This document shows positions 16,035 through 24,408 of a stretch of DNA of 64,000 nt, in pieces. The notes beneath the pieces were generated by a model. That model saw nothing but the letters and a program-made list of their open reading frames with translations, was not told where the DNA came from and searched no databases. Made by a program: the position numbers and the translations under genes. The DNA is from a virus. The DNA lies in the IMG/VR virus record IMGVR_UViG_3300025030_000051, positions 48,829 through 112,828 of that record. The stretch is one strand, 5' to 3'. Numbering within the stretch: position 1 is the first letter of the stretch; each line of letters starts with the position of its first letter.

Positions 16035-17117
16035 TTAATTTAATATTGTCCCATCAATAACTATTTGCTTGCATGATGAGCTATATTTAAATAATTCATA
16101 ATACTTTATTAGATCTTCCTTTTTGGTAATTCCCCATAAAATAAAAGACTTTCTCTCTAAATCAACTTTAATGTGGTATACAAAATCACATTCAATATTA
16201 TTAAATATAAATTTTTTAAATTCATCAAAATCTTCTTCTGAAATTTTAGATTTTTCTTTTAAATATTTTTCCCATTTATTATAATCTTTAGAATATTTAT
16301 CAAATCCCGGATATATAAAAAATGAGTACATCTCATAAGATTTTACTTGTAATTTTTCTCCATTTGGAGTAATTGAATCAATTTTTCCATAATAATCTTG
16401 ATAAGCTGATGCCCTTTTTGAATTAGTGTAATTCCTAACTAATAGTTCAGCAATTCTAGATTTTAACAATATATTATAATCAACTTTATTATTTTTAATC
16501 AAACTAGATTTCGTATCATTTTCAATTTCTAATATTGCATCATCAATTAGTTTTTTATCAAATTCACCAGTTTTTGGCATAGTTCTTATTTTTTTACCTA
16601 CAATTTTATCCATTGTATTTAATACTTCAAGCATATCTTTATCTAAATTTTTATTTAAATCTTCATGTAACTTTTCAAACTTAATATTATTATTTTTAAT
16701 AAAAGTCTCTATTGTTTCGCCCATAATAAATTTATCATAATCATCTTTATAAATTATTCTTATTATACCCGCTTGTAAAATATTTTTAAGACAATTTTGA
16801 CAGGGTTTCATTGTTGAATATAAAGTTGCACCATTTACATTAATATAATTTTTTGCAGCAAAATCAATCACGTTTAGTTCACCGTGTATTTCATTAACTG
16901 AACTCCATTTATGATGTTCTTCTCTATTTAAATTACGACTATCAAATTTTTCATTACAATGTAACGTATTCGATAACGTCCCATTAAATCCTGTAGATAT
17001 TATTCTTCCACTGTCAACTATTACACAACCAACGTTGTATAAAGCACAAGTAGACAATTTAGAAAATTCTTCTGCTATATTCATAAATAATTTATCATAT
17101 GTTTGCTGTGTTGGCAT
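16035..17117 (-). CDS. dCMP deaminase fused to an extra C-terminal, possibly nuclease-like, domain
   Basis: 360 residues, about twice a normal phage dCMP deaminase. Residues 1-150 carry the zinc deaminase signature: HGEL at 78-81 (catalytic Glu, His ligand) and PCQNC at 105-109 (two Cys ligands), with FNGT and GATLYSTM in place. This converts dCMP to dUMP for thymidylate synthesis. Residues about 215-360 form a separate domain (RIAELLVRNY, GKIDSITPNGEKLQVKS, then FVYHIKVDLERKSFILWG). The D-x(n)-Q-x-K spacing recalls PD-(D/E)XK folds such as restriction enzymes. That second assignment is tentative. Confidence 0.85.
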   Translation of the reverse strand: MPTQQTYDKLFMNIAEEFSKLSTCALYNVGCVIVDSGRIISTGFNGTLSNTLHCNEKFDSRNLNREEHHKWSSVNEIHGELNVIDFAAKNYINVNGATLYSTMKPCQNCLKNILQAGIIRIIYKDDYDKFIMGETIETFIKNNNIKFEKLHEDLNKNLDKDMLEVLNTMDKIVGKKIRTMPKTGEFDKKLIDDAILEIENDTKSSLIKNNKVDYNILLKSRIAELLVRNYTNSKRASAYQDYYGKIDSITPNGEKLQVKSYEMYSFFIYPGFDKYSKDYNKWEKYLKEKSKISEEDFDEFKKFIFNNIECDFVYHIKVDLERKSFILWGITKKEDLIKYYELFKYSSSCKQIVIDGTILN

Positions 17118-17126
17118 TTTTATTTT

Positions 17127-17319
17127 CTATACATTTAATTCTTCGTCTATCAGTTTTTCCAGCATATCATCATAAGTGAAAAAAATATCATGAGGTCCGG
17201 CCCCGTGTAAATTAAATATTAATTGACAAAGCCTAATATCACATTGTTTTTCATATAATTTTAAAAGTTTTTCAATTAAACGTTTTTTTATCTTCTGGTT
17301 TTCTATTTATGTATTTCAT
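17127..17319 (-). pseudogene. frameshifted second copy of the 12466-12666 gene
   Basis: The DNA closely matches the 66-aa gene at 12466-12666. After MKYINRKPEDKK, a run of seven A (six in the intact copy) shifts the frame, giving a stop after 15 codons. In the corrected frame the product reads RLIEKLLKLYEKQ and on to NLHGAGPHDIFFTYDD, ending in TAG. The ATG overlaps the upstream ThyX-like stop (ATGA). Either an inactivating indel, slippage-regulated expression, or a sequencing error in a homopolymer. Confidence 0.7.
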
Positions 17320-18011
17320 CTTATGTTATTGTCTATTTCATATTTAGATTTTGGAATTTTTATTTTTAACTGTTTTTCCAATTCTGTTACATTAGTACAG
17401 CTTTCGTTAAAAGTAGAATAATTCGTACCAGATTTTTGTCTATTACAAGAAGAAAACAGACACCCGAAAAGATTAGACAAATAATCTGCAGAACTATAAT
17501 CACAATACTCTAATTTATCACATCCAGGTAAAAATTCTTCAGCTTCTTTTATTCCTTCTTTTATCATCATATCTCTAAGTAACCAGTGCACCCCAGTGAT
17601 AAATTCTTCTTCACAGAATTTTAGTCTTCTTGACATTTGACCTCTTAGTGAAGTCAAATCTTGCTTCACCCAATATGAACAATTTCTTGACATTAAATTA
17701 TATGTTGTTTGAATTTTAATTTCATCATTTCTAATTTTTTCTAATTTTTCTAATGTTTGAAATGTTTTATCTCTAAATTCTTCATTGTCATTCAATAAAT
17801 TATAAACGTGTGTATAAACAATATACTCAGGGCTTTTTGAAACTTTATAATTAGAAAATTTTACACCAATTCTAGCTCTTGAATGTTGATCCCAAGAGCA
17901 TATAGGAATATTAGAAACTGAATATAGTATTGTTGGTGCATTCCATTCGTGGATATCAACAATTAAATTTTCAACGCCCTTCATTATTTTAATATTATTT
18001 TTTACTATCAT
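17316..18011 (-). CDS. ThyX-like flavin-dependent thymidylate synthase, short paralogue (possible subunit)
   Basis: 231 residues. ICSWDQHSRARIGVKFSNYKVS matches the position and character of the ThyX motif (R-H-R-x7-S) with RAR in place of RHR. MSRRLKFCEEEFITGVHWLLRD resembles the C-terminal 'R-x-x-x-x-A-Q-W-E-I-R' helix, followed by a 'P-G-C' like that of ThyX (FLPGCDKL). ThyX makes dTMP from dUMP with FAD and methylene-folate. It abuts a second ThyX-like gene; each protein keeps different conserved residues, so a heteromeric enzyme is proposed. Confidence 0.6.
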   Translation of the reverse strand: MIVKNNIKIMKGVENLIVDIHEWNAPTILYSVSNIPICSWDQHSRARIGVKFSNYKVSKSPEYIVYTHVYNLLNDNEEFRDKTFQTLEKLEKIRNDEIKIQTTYNLMSRNCSYWVKQDLTSLRGQMSRRLKFCEEEFITGVHWLLRDMMIKEGIKEAEEFLPGCDKLEYCDYSSADYLSNLFGCLFSSCNRQKSGTNYSTFNESCTNVTELEKQLKIKIPKSKYEIDNNIR

Positions 18012-18815
18012 TTAGTTTTCCTTAAAATAATTTTTGTCAATATTTTCTAATTCATCGTATTTTAATTTTGAAATTCTAAAAAGTATGTCTTTTTTATTCA
18101 TATAAACAGAATAAGAAGCATATAAAGCTATTAAAGGAAATTTATTATGTATATGTGCTACAATATATTTATATAATTCTCTCAAACTATTTGAGTGATC
18201 ATTGTCTTCAAACTTCATATTAGATAATGACAATAAATTTTGTCCAAAAAAATAAGAATGTGAATAATTTTGTGGTAAAAATGATCTTGCACTTTGCCAA
18301 CTTCCCTTACCTTTGTTGAGTATAAATTCATATAAATCTTTTAACTCATTAAATGTATTTTTTTCATATTCTGAAATTTCTTTGTGATTTTGAAATACAA
18401 AATCAGCATCTCTTTTATCATTATCTCTACAGCCTATTGACATAAAGGATGCAAATGGAGCATTTAGTGTATGAAAATCAAATAACCATCGAGGAACACC
18501 TTTTACTCTAAAAATAAAATTGACCATTTCTCTTGCCTGTGGCAAGGTGTTGTTTGTCAAAACTGCTTTTACCACTTCCAGTTTTGATTCAGGATTTGTT
18601 GATACCCATTTGTTTTTATATTCATTATTTCCCCAAGTTGCAGTACTTGTTAAAAACATTGCCTTATAAGGATTTTTATTATGATCGACCAATTCAATTT
18701 CTAAAGAATCTTGTAGACTTAAAAATTTATTTTGTCTATTTGGATTTTCAGAAGGATGAGTTCCTGTTGATTTTCTTAAATCTTCTATTTTATTTATTTT
18801 TTCTTTTTCTGGCAT
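18012..18815 (-). CDS. ThyX-like flavin-dependent thymidylate synthase, long paralogue (possible subunit)
   Basis: 267 residues. LTNNTLPQAREMVNFIFRVKGVPRWLFDFHTLNAPFASF is close to the ThyX pattern 'E-x-x-x-F-x-I-x-G-V-x-R-x-x-x-x-Q-x-x-R-H-R-x-A-S-F', followed by CRDNDKRD. However, the central RHR is replaced by LNA. SARSFLPQNYSHSYFFGQNLLSL matches the 'A-R-x-x-L-P ... N' part of the dUMP/FAD site. The mutated motif suggests it does not act alone. It lies directly upstream of the RAR-containing paralogue with no gap. Confidence 0.65.
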   Translation of the reverse strand: MPEKEKINKIEDLRKSTGTHPSENPNRQNKFLSLQDSLEIELVDHNKNPYKAMFLTSTATWGNNEYKNKWVSTNPESKLEVVKAVLTNNTLPQAREMVNFIFRVKGVPRWLFDFHTLNAPFASFMSIGCRDNDKRDADFVFQNHKEISEYEKNTFNELKDLYEFILNKGKGSWQSARSFLPQNYSHSYFFGQNLLSLSNMKFEDNDHSNSLRELYKYIVAHIHNKFPLIALYASYSVYMNKKDILFRISKLKYDELENIDKNYFKEN

Positions 18816-19375
18816 GGTAAATCTTTATGTTGTTTTCTTTTAAAAATTTAGATATTAAATAATAAGACAATAATGTTTTATATTGTATTTCTTTTATTGT
18901 AAATTTTTCTATTAAATATAAATTTATTATAATTTTTCCTATTTCTATTGGCATCAAAAATTTTAAGGCTTCACTAATTTTTTTAGCTTTTTCTTTTGAT
19001 CTTGACTCATTTTTATTTTAGATTCAATTTTATGTTTTTTACCAAGCATTCCCTTGCCTTTGGCTATTTTCTTTATAATATTTTCTCTGTCAGGATGGTT
19101 ACTAATAACATCACCACCAAATGCTGTTTTAGAAATATTATACCAATATTTCTATCATAAGCTTTTAATTCTTTAATCCAATAAGTTTCTCTCTCATTAG
19201 CATTTTCTTTAGAGCATTCTTCAATAACTTCTTTTTTAAAATTTTCAATACCATATTTTTTAATAGCTCTTTTTATAAGCTTTCCAGAACCTAAATAATA
19301 ATTACGGTTTTTAGAATCTTGACCAATGTAAATTTTATTATTAATCAAATTAATTGTTTTATAAATAATACCCAT
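18790..19375 (-). pseudogene. GIY-YIG homing endonuclease, broken by frameshifts
   Basis: Begins MGIIYKTINLINNKIYIGQDS, the GIY-YIG start, followed by YYLGSGKLIKRAIKKYG and the catalytic-type Glu (ANERETYWI). Near 19140 the frame changes: the expected continuation (YNISKTAFGGDVISNHPDRE, then GKGMLGKKHKIESK, a NUMOD3-type DNA-binding motif) lies in a different frame. A second shift near 18995 leads to SKEKAKKISEALKF and an open frame to 18790 inside the ThyX-like start. At least two indels are needed, so it is probably dead. Confidence 0.75.
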
Positions 19376-19383
19376 TTTCTTTC

Positions 19384-19485
19384 TTAATTAATAACCAAAA
19401 TAACCGCGTCATAACTTTTTTCAACATTTTTAAACGGAAGAGTTCCCATTGCTTCTCTTAAGTTATCTATTTCATTTTTATTCAT
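19384..19485 (-). CDS. small hypothetical protein, 33 aa
   Basis: MNKNEIDNLREAMGTLPF...; follows the polymerase with a good AGGA ribosome site overlapping the polymerase stop, and precedes the broken GIY-YIG gene. It could be a host fragment left by insertion of that nuclease. Confidence 0.4.
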   Translation of the reverse strand: MNKNEIDNLREAMGTLPFKNVEKSYDAVILVIN

Positions 19486-19492
19486 TATATTC

Positions 19493-22400
19493 CTAATTTA
19501 TTTTTTGAATTTCATAATTTTTCATTTTTGTAAAACCATACTCGTTTTTATATACTACTATTACAATAAAATCTCCTGCTTCTATTTGAATTATATCTTT
19601 AGAATCAAATGTAGTTATATAAATTTGTTCATATTCATCTTCAATAATAATTCTATAATACTCTCTTCCTGTTTTTTTAGATTTTTTACTCTCAATTTCT
19701 GTAATTATTCCACAAGTAATAAATGAACCATTTACAGAATTCTTTAAATCAGTGGGACTTTTAAAATCAGCTATTTCAAGTCCCTCAAAAAATGAATTTT
19801 TTAATATATTAAATTTTTTATTAAAAGGATGAACTGAAAAATAAAATTCAAAATATTTTTTTTCAAATTGTAATTTTTCTTTTTCATTCCAGTCTTGAAT
19901 ATCTTTATTTTCTTCTAATAATGCATCAATTTTAGTTTTAATATTACTAGATTTTATTTTTTTTACTTCATTTATAATAAATTCTAGTAACTTTGAATTA
20001 CTATATATATTTTCAAAAAATTGTAATCTACAAAGAGGTTCATAACTTCTTTTAGAAATTTTATTTTCATTAATTAATTTACAAATTTCATATATATTGT
20101 TTGGATTAAAACTATTTATACTTTCTATATCTTTGGATGAAATTCCTTTTACTATATTAAGACCAAAAGTTATAATTTTATTGTCATAATCAACAGCAAA
20201 GTTATTAGAAGTATATCCACACTTAAAATTACTTATAGTAACACCTTGTTCTTTTGCTTGTTTCATAAACCAACTTAACTCTTTTTTCTCACATTTATTA
20301 AATAGTGAAGAAAAATATTCTAAGGGGTAATGAACCTTTAAATACATAGCAATATAAGCATTTATAGAATATGCTAGCGAATGAGACTTAACAAAAGAAT
20401 ATTGCGAATATTTAATTAATGTATTAAAAAGTTCATTAGCGTTTTTTTCACTTATTCCATTTAATATAGCAGATTTTTTAAATTTAGAAATTTTTTCATT
20501 AAATTCAGTTGTATAATCTTTTTTAGAATCTTGTTTTGCCAAAGTTTTTAATAATTTTCTTATACTATCAGATTCTGTTAAAGTAAAGTTACCTAATTTT
20601 TGTAAAATAAGCATTATCTGTTCTTGAAAAATTATTAATCCATAAGTACTGATAAGATTTTCCCAAATAATGGGATGTATTTTATTATATTTTTCTTTTG
20701 CCTTTTCAGTATTATTTTTATTATAAAAGTATTCATCAACAATACCTGCACTTATAGGTCCTGGTCTCCATAAAGCATTTAAACTTGTTAAATCTTCTAT
20801 ATTTTCCGGTTGCATTTTTATCATCAAATTTATCATTGAATCAGATCCAAATTGAAATATATCTCTAGTATTTCCTTTTTTAAATTCATCATATACTTTT
20901 GCATCATTAAAGTCAGAAGTTAATATTTCAGTTTCCATATGTTTCGTATTATGCTTTTTTTCAATAAGATTAAAAGTATTATTTATAACAGAAGCAGTTG
21001 TAAGTCCCAAAATATCAAGTTTCATATATCCTAATTCAGCAATTCCACGTTCATCAACAGAATCTTGAATACCTGTTATAATTTCACCCCCTATTATCTG
21101 TAAGGGTAAATCAGAATCAACTAATTTTTTATCTGAAATAATAATACCGCTTGCATGTTTTCCAAGCTGTCTTGCTAAACCTTCAAATTTACTACCTATT
21201 TTAACAAATAATTCATAATTATCATCTATAAATTTTACCGTTTTATAATCTTTTAACTTCTCAAGAATTTTTCTTGCATTTTTTATTTCTTTTTCAATAG
21301 TAGAATTAATTATATTATCATTAAAAATTTTTGTTAGTTTATTAGTAGCATCAAAATTTAATTCAAAAATTCTACTTAAATCTTTTACTATTGTTTTAGA
21401 AGCAAATCTACTAAAATTACCCACGTGACAAACTTTGTTAACACCGTATTTATCTTTTAAATAACCTTCAATTTGTTTTTGATGTTCAGAATCAAAATCA
21501 ATGTCTATATCAGGAGGATCTTTTCTGGCACTATTAGCAAATCTTTCAAAAATTAAATTATATTTTAAAGGATCTATTTTTGTTAAATCTGTTAACCATA
21601 AACATACACTACTGGGCGCTGAACCCCTACCAGCACCAGTAAATCCTTCAGTTTTTTCAACAAAGTTTTTAATAATATCTTCAATAATTAAAAAATAGTC
21701 ATTAAAACCTTTTTCTTTAAATAAAGAAAACTCATATTTTGCTTGATTTAAATATTTTTCATGTAAATCATATTTTATTAAACCATTTTTAATTTTATTA
21801 ATATAACCTTGTTTTATTTTTTCTAAAAAAAGTTCATCAGCTTCATTTTTAGTAGAACAAAATTTAGGATAATTGTTTTTATACAATTCAATATCAAAAT
21901 TTTCAACTTTATCAGCTATTTCATTAGTATTTTTTAATGATTCAAACAAAATATCTTGTAATTTAACAGGTTCTTTAATTATTAAATTATTAATTTCTTC
22001 TTCAGTTTTAAAATATAGTTCTCTAGCTTCATAAAACCAATCGTCTAAGGTCATCGATTTAATTGTTTTCTTTTGCTTAATACAATATAGTAAATATTGA
22101 ATATAATAATCACTTTTGTCTAAATAATGAACGTCTAAACCAAAAACTGGTTTTATATTTAATTCTTTACAAAATTCAAGATTAACTAAATTAACTTTTC
22201 TTTGTATTTCTATACTGTTTAGTTGAAATTCTATATAAAAATTATCTTTAAATTTATTTTTATATTTCTTATATAATTCTCTTACTTCATTTATTTTACC
22301 TAAAACTATTTTTTTATTAAAAATACTTCCTAAACAAGCTGTAGTAATAATATTATTGTCATCTAAAAATTCAAAAACCATGTCTTGACTTAATAATGGC

Positions 22401-22783
22401 TTTCTGTAAAAATTAAAAAACCCTCTATTAGAAAGATGAATACAATTTTGTAGTCCTTTATAATTTTTTGCTAAAATAATTAAATGAGAGTTTTTTTCAT
22501 TTTTTTCATCTCCAATATCTTCAGCAGATTTTTTATTAAGTTCAAGAAATCTTTCTTTGTCTTGATAATACAAATCATTAATATAAATCTCACAGCCCAT
22601 TATAGGTTTTATTTTATTTTCTTTACATGATTTATAAAACTTTAAAAAAGACATCATATTACCATGCTCAGTTAAAGAAATAGCTTCACATCCAATTTTT
22701 TTAGCTTTTTCAACTATATCATCTATTCTAGCTACTGCATCACCTAAAGAAAATGTACTATGAACGTGAATTGGTGTGTACAT
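19493..22783 (-). CDS. dnaE: DNA polymerase III alpha-type (family C, DnaE-like) replicative polymerase
   Basis: 1096 residues. PHP domain at the N-terminus (HVHS at 6-9, LTEHGN near 38), palm with GRGSAPSS at 385-392 and the catalytic PDIDIDFD at 424-431, then YMKLDILGL near 600, which supplies the third acidic residue. A helix-hairpin region and an OB-fold (GIITEIESKKSKKTGREYYR) close the protein. This is the bacterial-type replicase instead of the family B gp43 of T4. It ends in TAG. The UDG gene overlaps its start by 26 bases. Confidence 0.95.
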   Translation of the reverse strand: MYTPIHVHSTFSLGDAVARIDDIVEKAKKIGCEAISLTEHGNMMSFLKFYKSCKENKIKPIMGCEIYINDLYYQDKERFLELNKKSAEDIGDEKNEKNSHLIILAKNYKGLQNCIHLSNRGFFNFYRKPLLSQDMVFEFLDDNNIITTACLGSIFNKKIVLGKINEVRELYKKYKNKFKDNFYIEFQLNSIEIQRKVNLVNLEFCKELNIKPVFGLDVHYLDKSDYYIQYLLYCIKQKKTIKSMTLDDWFYEARELYFKTEEEINNLIIKEPVKLQDILFESLKNTNEIADKVENFDIELYKNNYPKFCSTKNEADELFLEKIKQGYINKIKNGLIKYDLHEKYLNQAKYEFSLFKEKGFNDYFLIIEDIIKNFVEKTEGFTGAGRGSAPSSVCLWLTDLTKIDPLKYNLIFERFANSARKDPPDIDIDFDSEHQKQIEGYLKDKYGVNKVCHVGNFSRFASKTIVKDLSRIFELNFDATNKLTKIFNDNIINSTIEKEIKNARKILEKLKDYKTVKFIDDNYELFVKIGSKFEGLARQLGKHASGIIISDKKLVDSDLPLQIIGGEIITGIQDSVDERGIAELGYMKLDILGLTTASVINNTFNLIEKKHNTKHMETEILTSDFNDAKVYDEFKKGNTRDIFQFGSDSMINLMIKMQPENIEDLTSLNALWRPGPISAGIVDEYFYNKNNTEKAKEKYNKIHPIIWENLISTYGLIIFQEQIMLILQKLGNFTLTESDSIRKLLKTLAKQDSKKDYTTEFNEKISKFKKSAILNGISEKNANELFNTLIKYSQYSFVKSHSLAYSINAYIAMYLKVHYPLEYFSSLFNKCEKKELSWFMKQAKEQGVTISNFKCGYTSNNFAVDYDNKIITFGLNIVKGISSKDIESINSFNPNNIYEICKLINENKISKRSYEPLCRLQFFENIYSNSKLLEFIINEVKKIKSSNIKTKIDALLEENKDIQDWNEKEKLQFEKKYFEFYFSVHPFNKKFNILKNSFFEGLEIADFKSPTDLKNSVNGSFITCGIITEIESKKSKKTGREYYRIIIEDEYEQIYITTFDSKDIIQIEAGDFIVIVVYKNEYGFTKMKNYEIQKIN

Positions 22784-23354
22784 TTATAATCTCATGTAAT
22801 AAATTCATAATTTCTTTTTTATAATCTTTTATCTTACTTTTATTATATGAATAATAATAACTAGGATGCTTTAATTTAAAAATTTTATTAAAATAATTTG
22901 TATTTTCTAATATTATTTTTAAATTATTATATACTGAATTTCCAAGAGCTACTATATACTCTGGTTTTACAATTTCTAACTCATTATAAAAAATATAACT
23001 ACAATCAATAACATTTTTTTTACTAATTTTATTATTAATAGTAGAACATTTAACTAAATTAGTTATATAAAAGTATTCTAAAACTTTAAATTCTCTAAAA
23101 ATATCCAAAAAGTTTTGACTTGAACTTTTTTGTTTTTCGTGTCCTAAAAATATAAAATAGTTTTCTATAATTCTTTTTGAAGAAGGATTTTGTCCTACAA
23201 GCATTATTTTACTATTTTTTCCAAAAGATGGTAAAAGTTTTCCTGGATCAAAAGCTTTTACAGAATTTACTTTAAGTTCATGTAGTTCACACTTTTGGCA
23301 ACAAATAATTTTTTTAGCTAAATCTTTATCTATCCTATCTAAATTTAAATTCAC
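22758..23354 (-). CDS. uracil-DNA glycosylase superfamily protein (family 4/5-like)
   Basis: 198 residues. Cys cluster near the start (CCQKC at 18-22), GQNPSS at 54-59 (motif 1, usually GExPG/GQDPY), TNLVKCS in the middle, which holds a further Cys, and KHPSYYYS near the end (motif 2). This is the pattern of Fe-S family 4/5 UDGs, which remove uracil from DNA. It lies next to DNA polymerase and dUTP-related genes, so it may police uracil or act on a modified base. The motif 1 acidic residue is replaced by Asn. Confidence 0.8.
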   Translation of the reverse strand: MNLNLDRIDKDLAKKIICCQKCELHELKVNSVKAFDPGKLLPSFGKNSKIMLVGQNPSSKRIIENYFIFLGHEKQKSSSQNFLDIFREFKVLEYFYITNLVKCSTINNKISKKNVIDCSYIFYNELEIVKPEYIVALGNSVYNNLKIILENTNYFNKIFKLKHPSYYYSYNKSKIKDYKKEIMNLLHEIINVHTNSRS

Positions 23355-23899
23355 AGCAATTTATGATAACTTACAGTATTTATAAAAATAGTACCTAATT
23401 TTAAAATCTCAGTATTTCTACTTAATTTATTATAAACATATATGTAAATTTTAATTAAATTACATATATCATTTTTAAATTTACTATCTATTTCGCTTCT
23501 TATAATAATATGCATATCAAGTAAATTTTTATTAACTATAAAACTAACCATAGAAATACAGGCAGCCATATTTTCATCAAAATAATCTTTTGGTCTAATA
23601 ACTACTTTTCGAGTAAATATATCGTCTTTAGCGTATCTATTGTATAATTTATTAAATATATCACATATTTCATCAAATTCAAGCGCATCATAAGAATGCG
23701 GTGATATTATTTTATTTTCTATTATATAATTAAAAATATTATTTTCTAATTCTTCAATAGTACATTTTAAATATATTTTATAATTTAAATTATAAATTTC
23801 TTTATACTTCTTATTATCTCTAATAACAAAATTATTATTACTTTTTAATTTTTTATTCAATTCTAAATATTTTGTTTCTATTTGATAATCTACTTTCAT
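23351..23899 (-). CDS. thymidylate-synthase-fold-like protein, 182 aa (tentative)
   Basis: The C-terminal half reads LLDMHIIIRSEIDSKFKNDICNLIKIYIYV, then LKLGTIFINTVSYHKLL. The order 'RS-x-D', a helix, 'LG' and a final 'S-x-H' recalls thymidylate synthase and dUMP/dCMP hydroxymethylase proteins (RSxD, GDxHIY). The catalytic Cys region is not clear and the protein is short. It lies beside a nucleotide kinase-like gene, compatible with pyrimidine modification. Confidence 0.4.
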   Translation of the reverse strand: MKVDYQIETKYLELNKKLKSNNNFVIRDNKKYKEIYNLNYKIYLKCTIEELENNIFNYIIENKIISPHSYDALEFDEICDIFNKLYNRYAKDDIFTRKVVIRPKDYFDENMAACISMVSFIVNKNLLDMHIIIRSEIDSKFKNDICNLIKIYIYVYNKLSRNTEILKLGTIFINTVSYHKLL

Positions 23900-24329
23900 T
23901 TTGAGTATTTTTTATAATTTTTTTTGCTATTATTTTTTGATTTAAATTTGAAGTATCTATTTCGATATAATTATTAAAATTAAGTATTTTTTTATTAAAA
24001 GCTTTATTTATAAAATTATTATATTCTCTTAAATGAACTTTAATATTCATATATTTTTCATTAGTATTAACGTGTCTTTGTTTTAATATAGATTCATCAG
24101 CATAAAAATAAATAAAATATGAATTATAATAATTTAAAAAAACTTTTAATAAATTCCAAAAATATTTATTATTAACATTCCTTTTAAATATTTTAGCATA
24201 AACAAGAACAGAAAGAGGTGTTCTATCTGTCATATAATATGAACCACTACTTTGTTTAACTATTTCTTTAAAAGTTGAAGTTTTACCTGAACGATCAACT
24301 CCCTCTAATAATAAAAATACATTATTCAT
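23853..24329 (-). CDS. thymidylate-kinase-like P-loop dNMP kinase
   Basis: 158 residues. Starts VFLLLEGVDRSGKTST, a Walker A of the dTMP kinase type (EGxDxxGKT), followed by MTDRTPLS, the DR-x-x-x-S element of dTMP and dNMP kinases. ADESILKQRH gives the lid Arg. It would phosphorylate a pyrimidine deoxynucleotide; phages with hydroxymethyl-uracil also use relatives as base kinases. Overlaps the next gene by 47 bases. Confidence 0.7.
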   Translation of the reverse strand: MNNVFLLLEGVDRSGKTSTFKEIVKQSSGSYYMTDRTPLSVLVYAKIFKRNVNNKYFWNLLKVFLNYYNSYFIYFYADESILKQRHVNTNEKYMNIKVHLREYNNFINKAFNKKILNFNNYIEIDTSNLNQKIIAKKIIKNTQNESRLSNRNKIFRIE

Positions 24330-24397
24330 TTACAAAAATTGTTTAATTTTTTCAAAAGAAATGATATTTTTATAAAATTAATACACTTACTTATCAT
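24326..24397 (-). CDS. possible microprotein, 23 aa
   Basis: MISKCINFIKISFLLKK...; TGA overlaps the kinase ATG. Only position supports it. Confidence 0.25.
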   Translation of the reverse strand: MISKCINFIKISFLLKKLNNFCK

Positions 24398-24408
24398 AGA
24401 TTTTTTAC

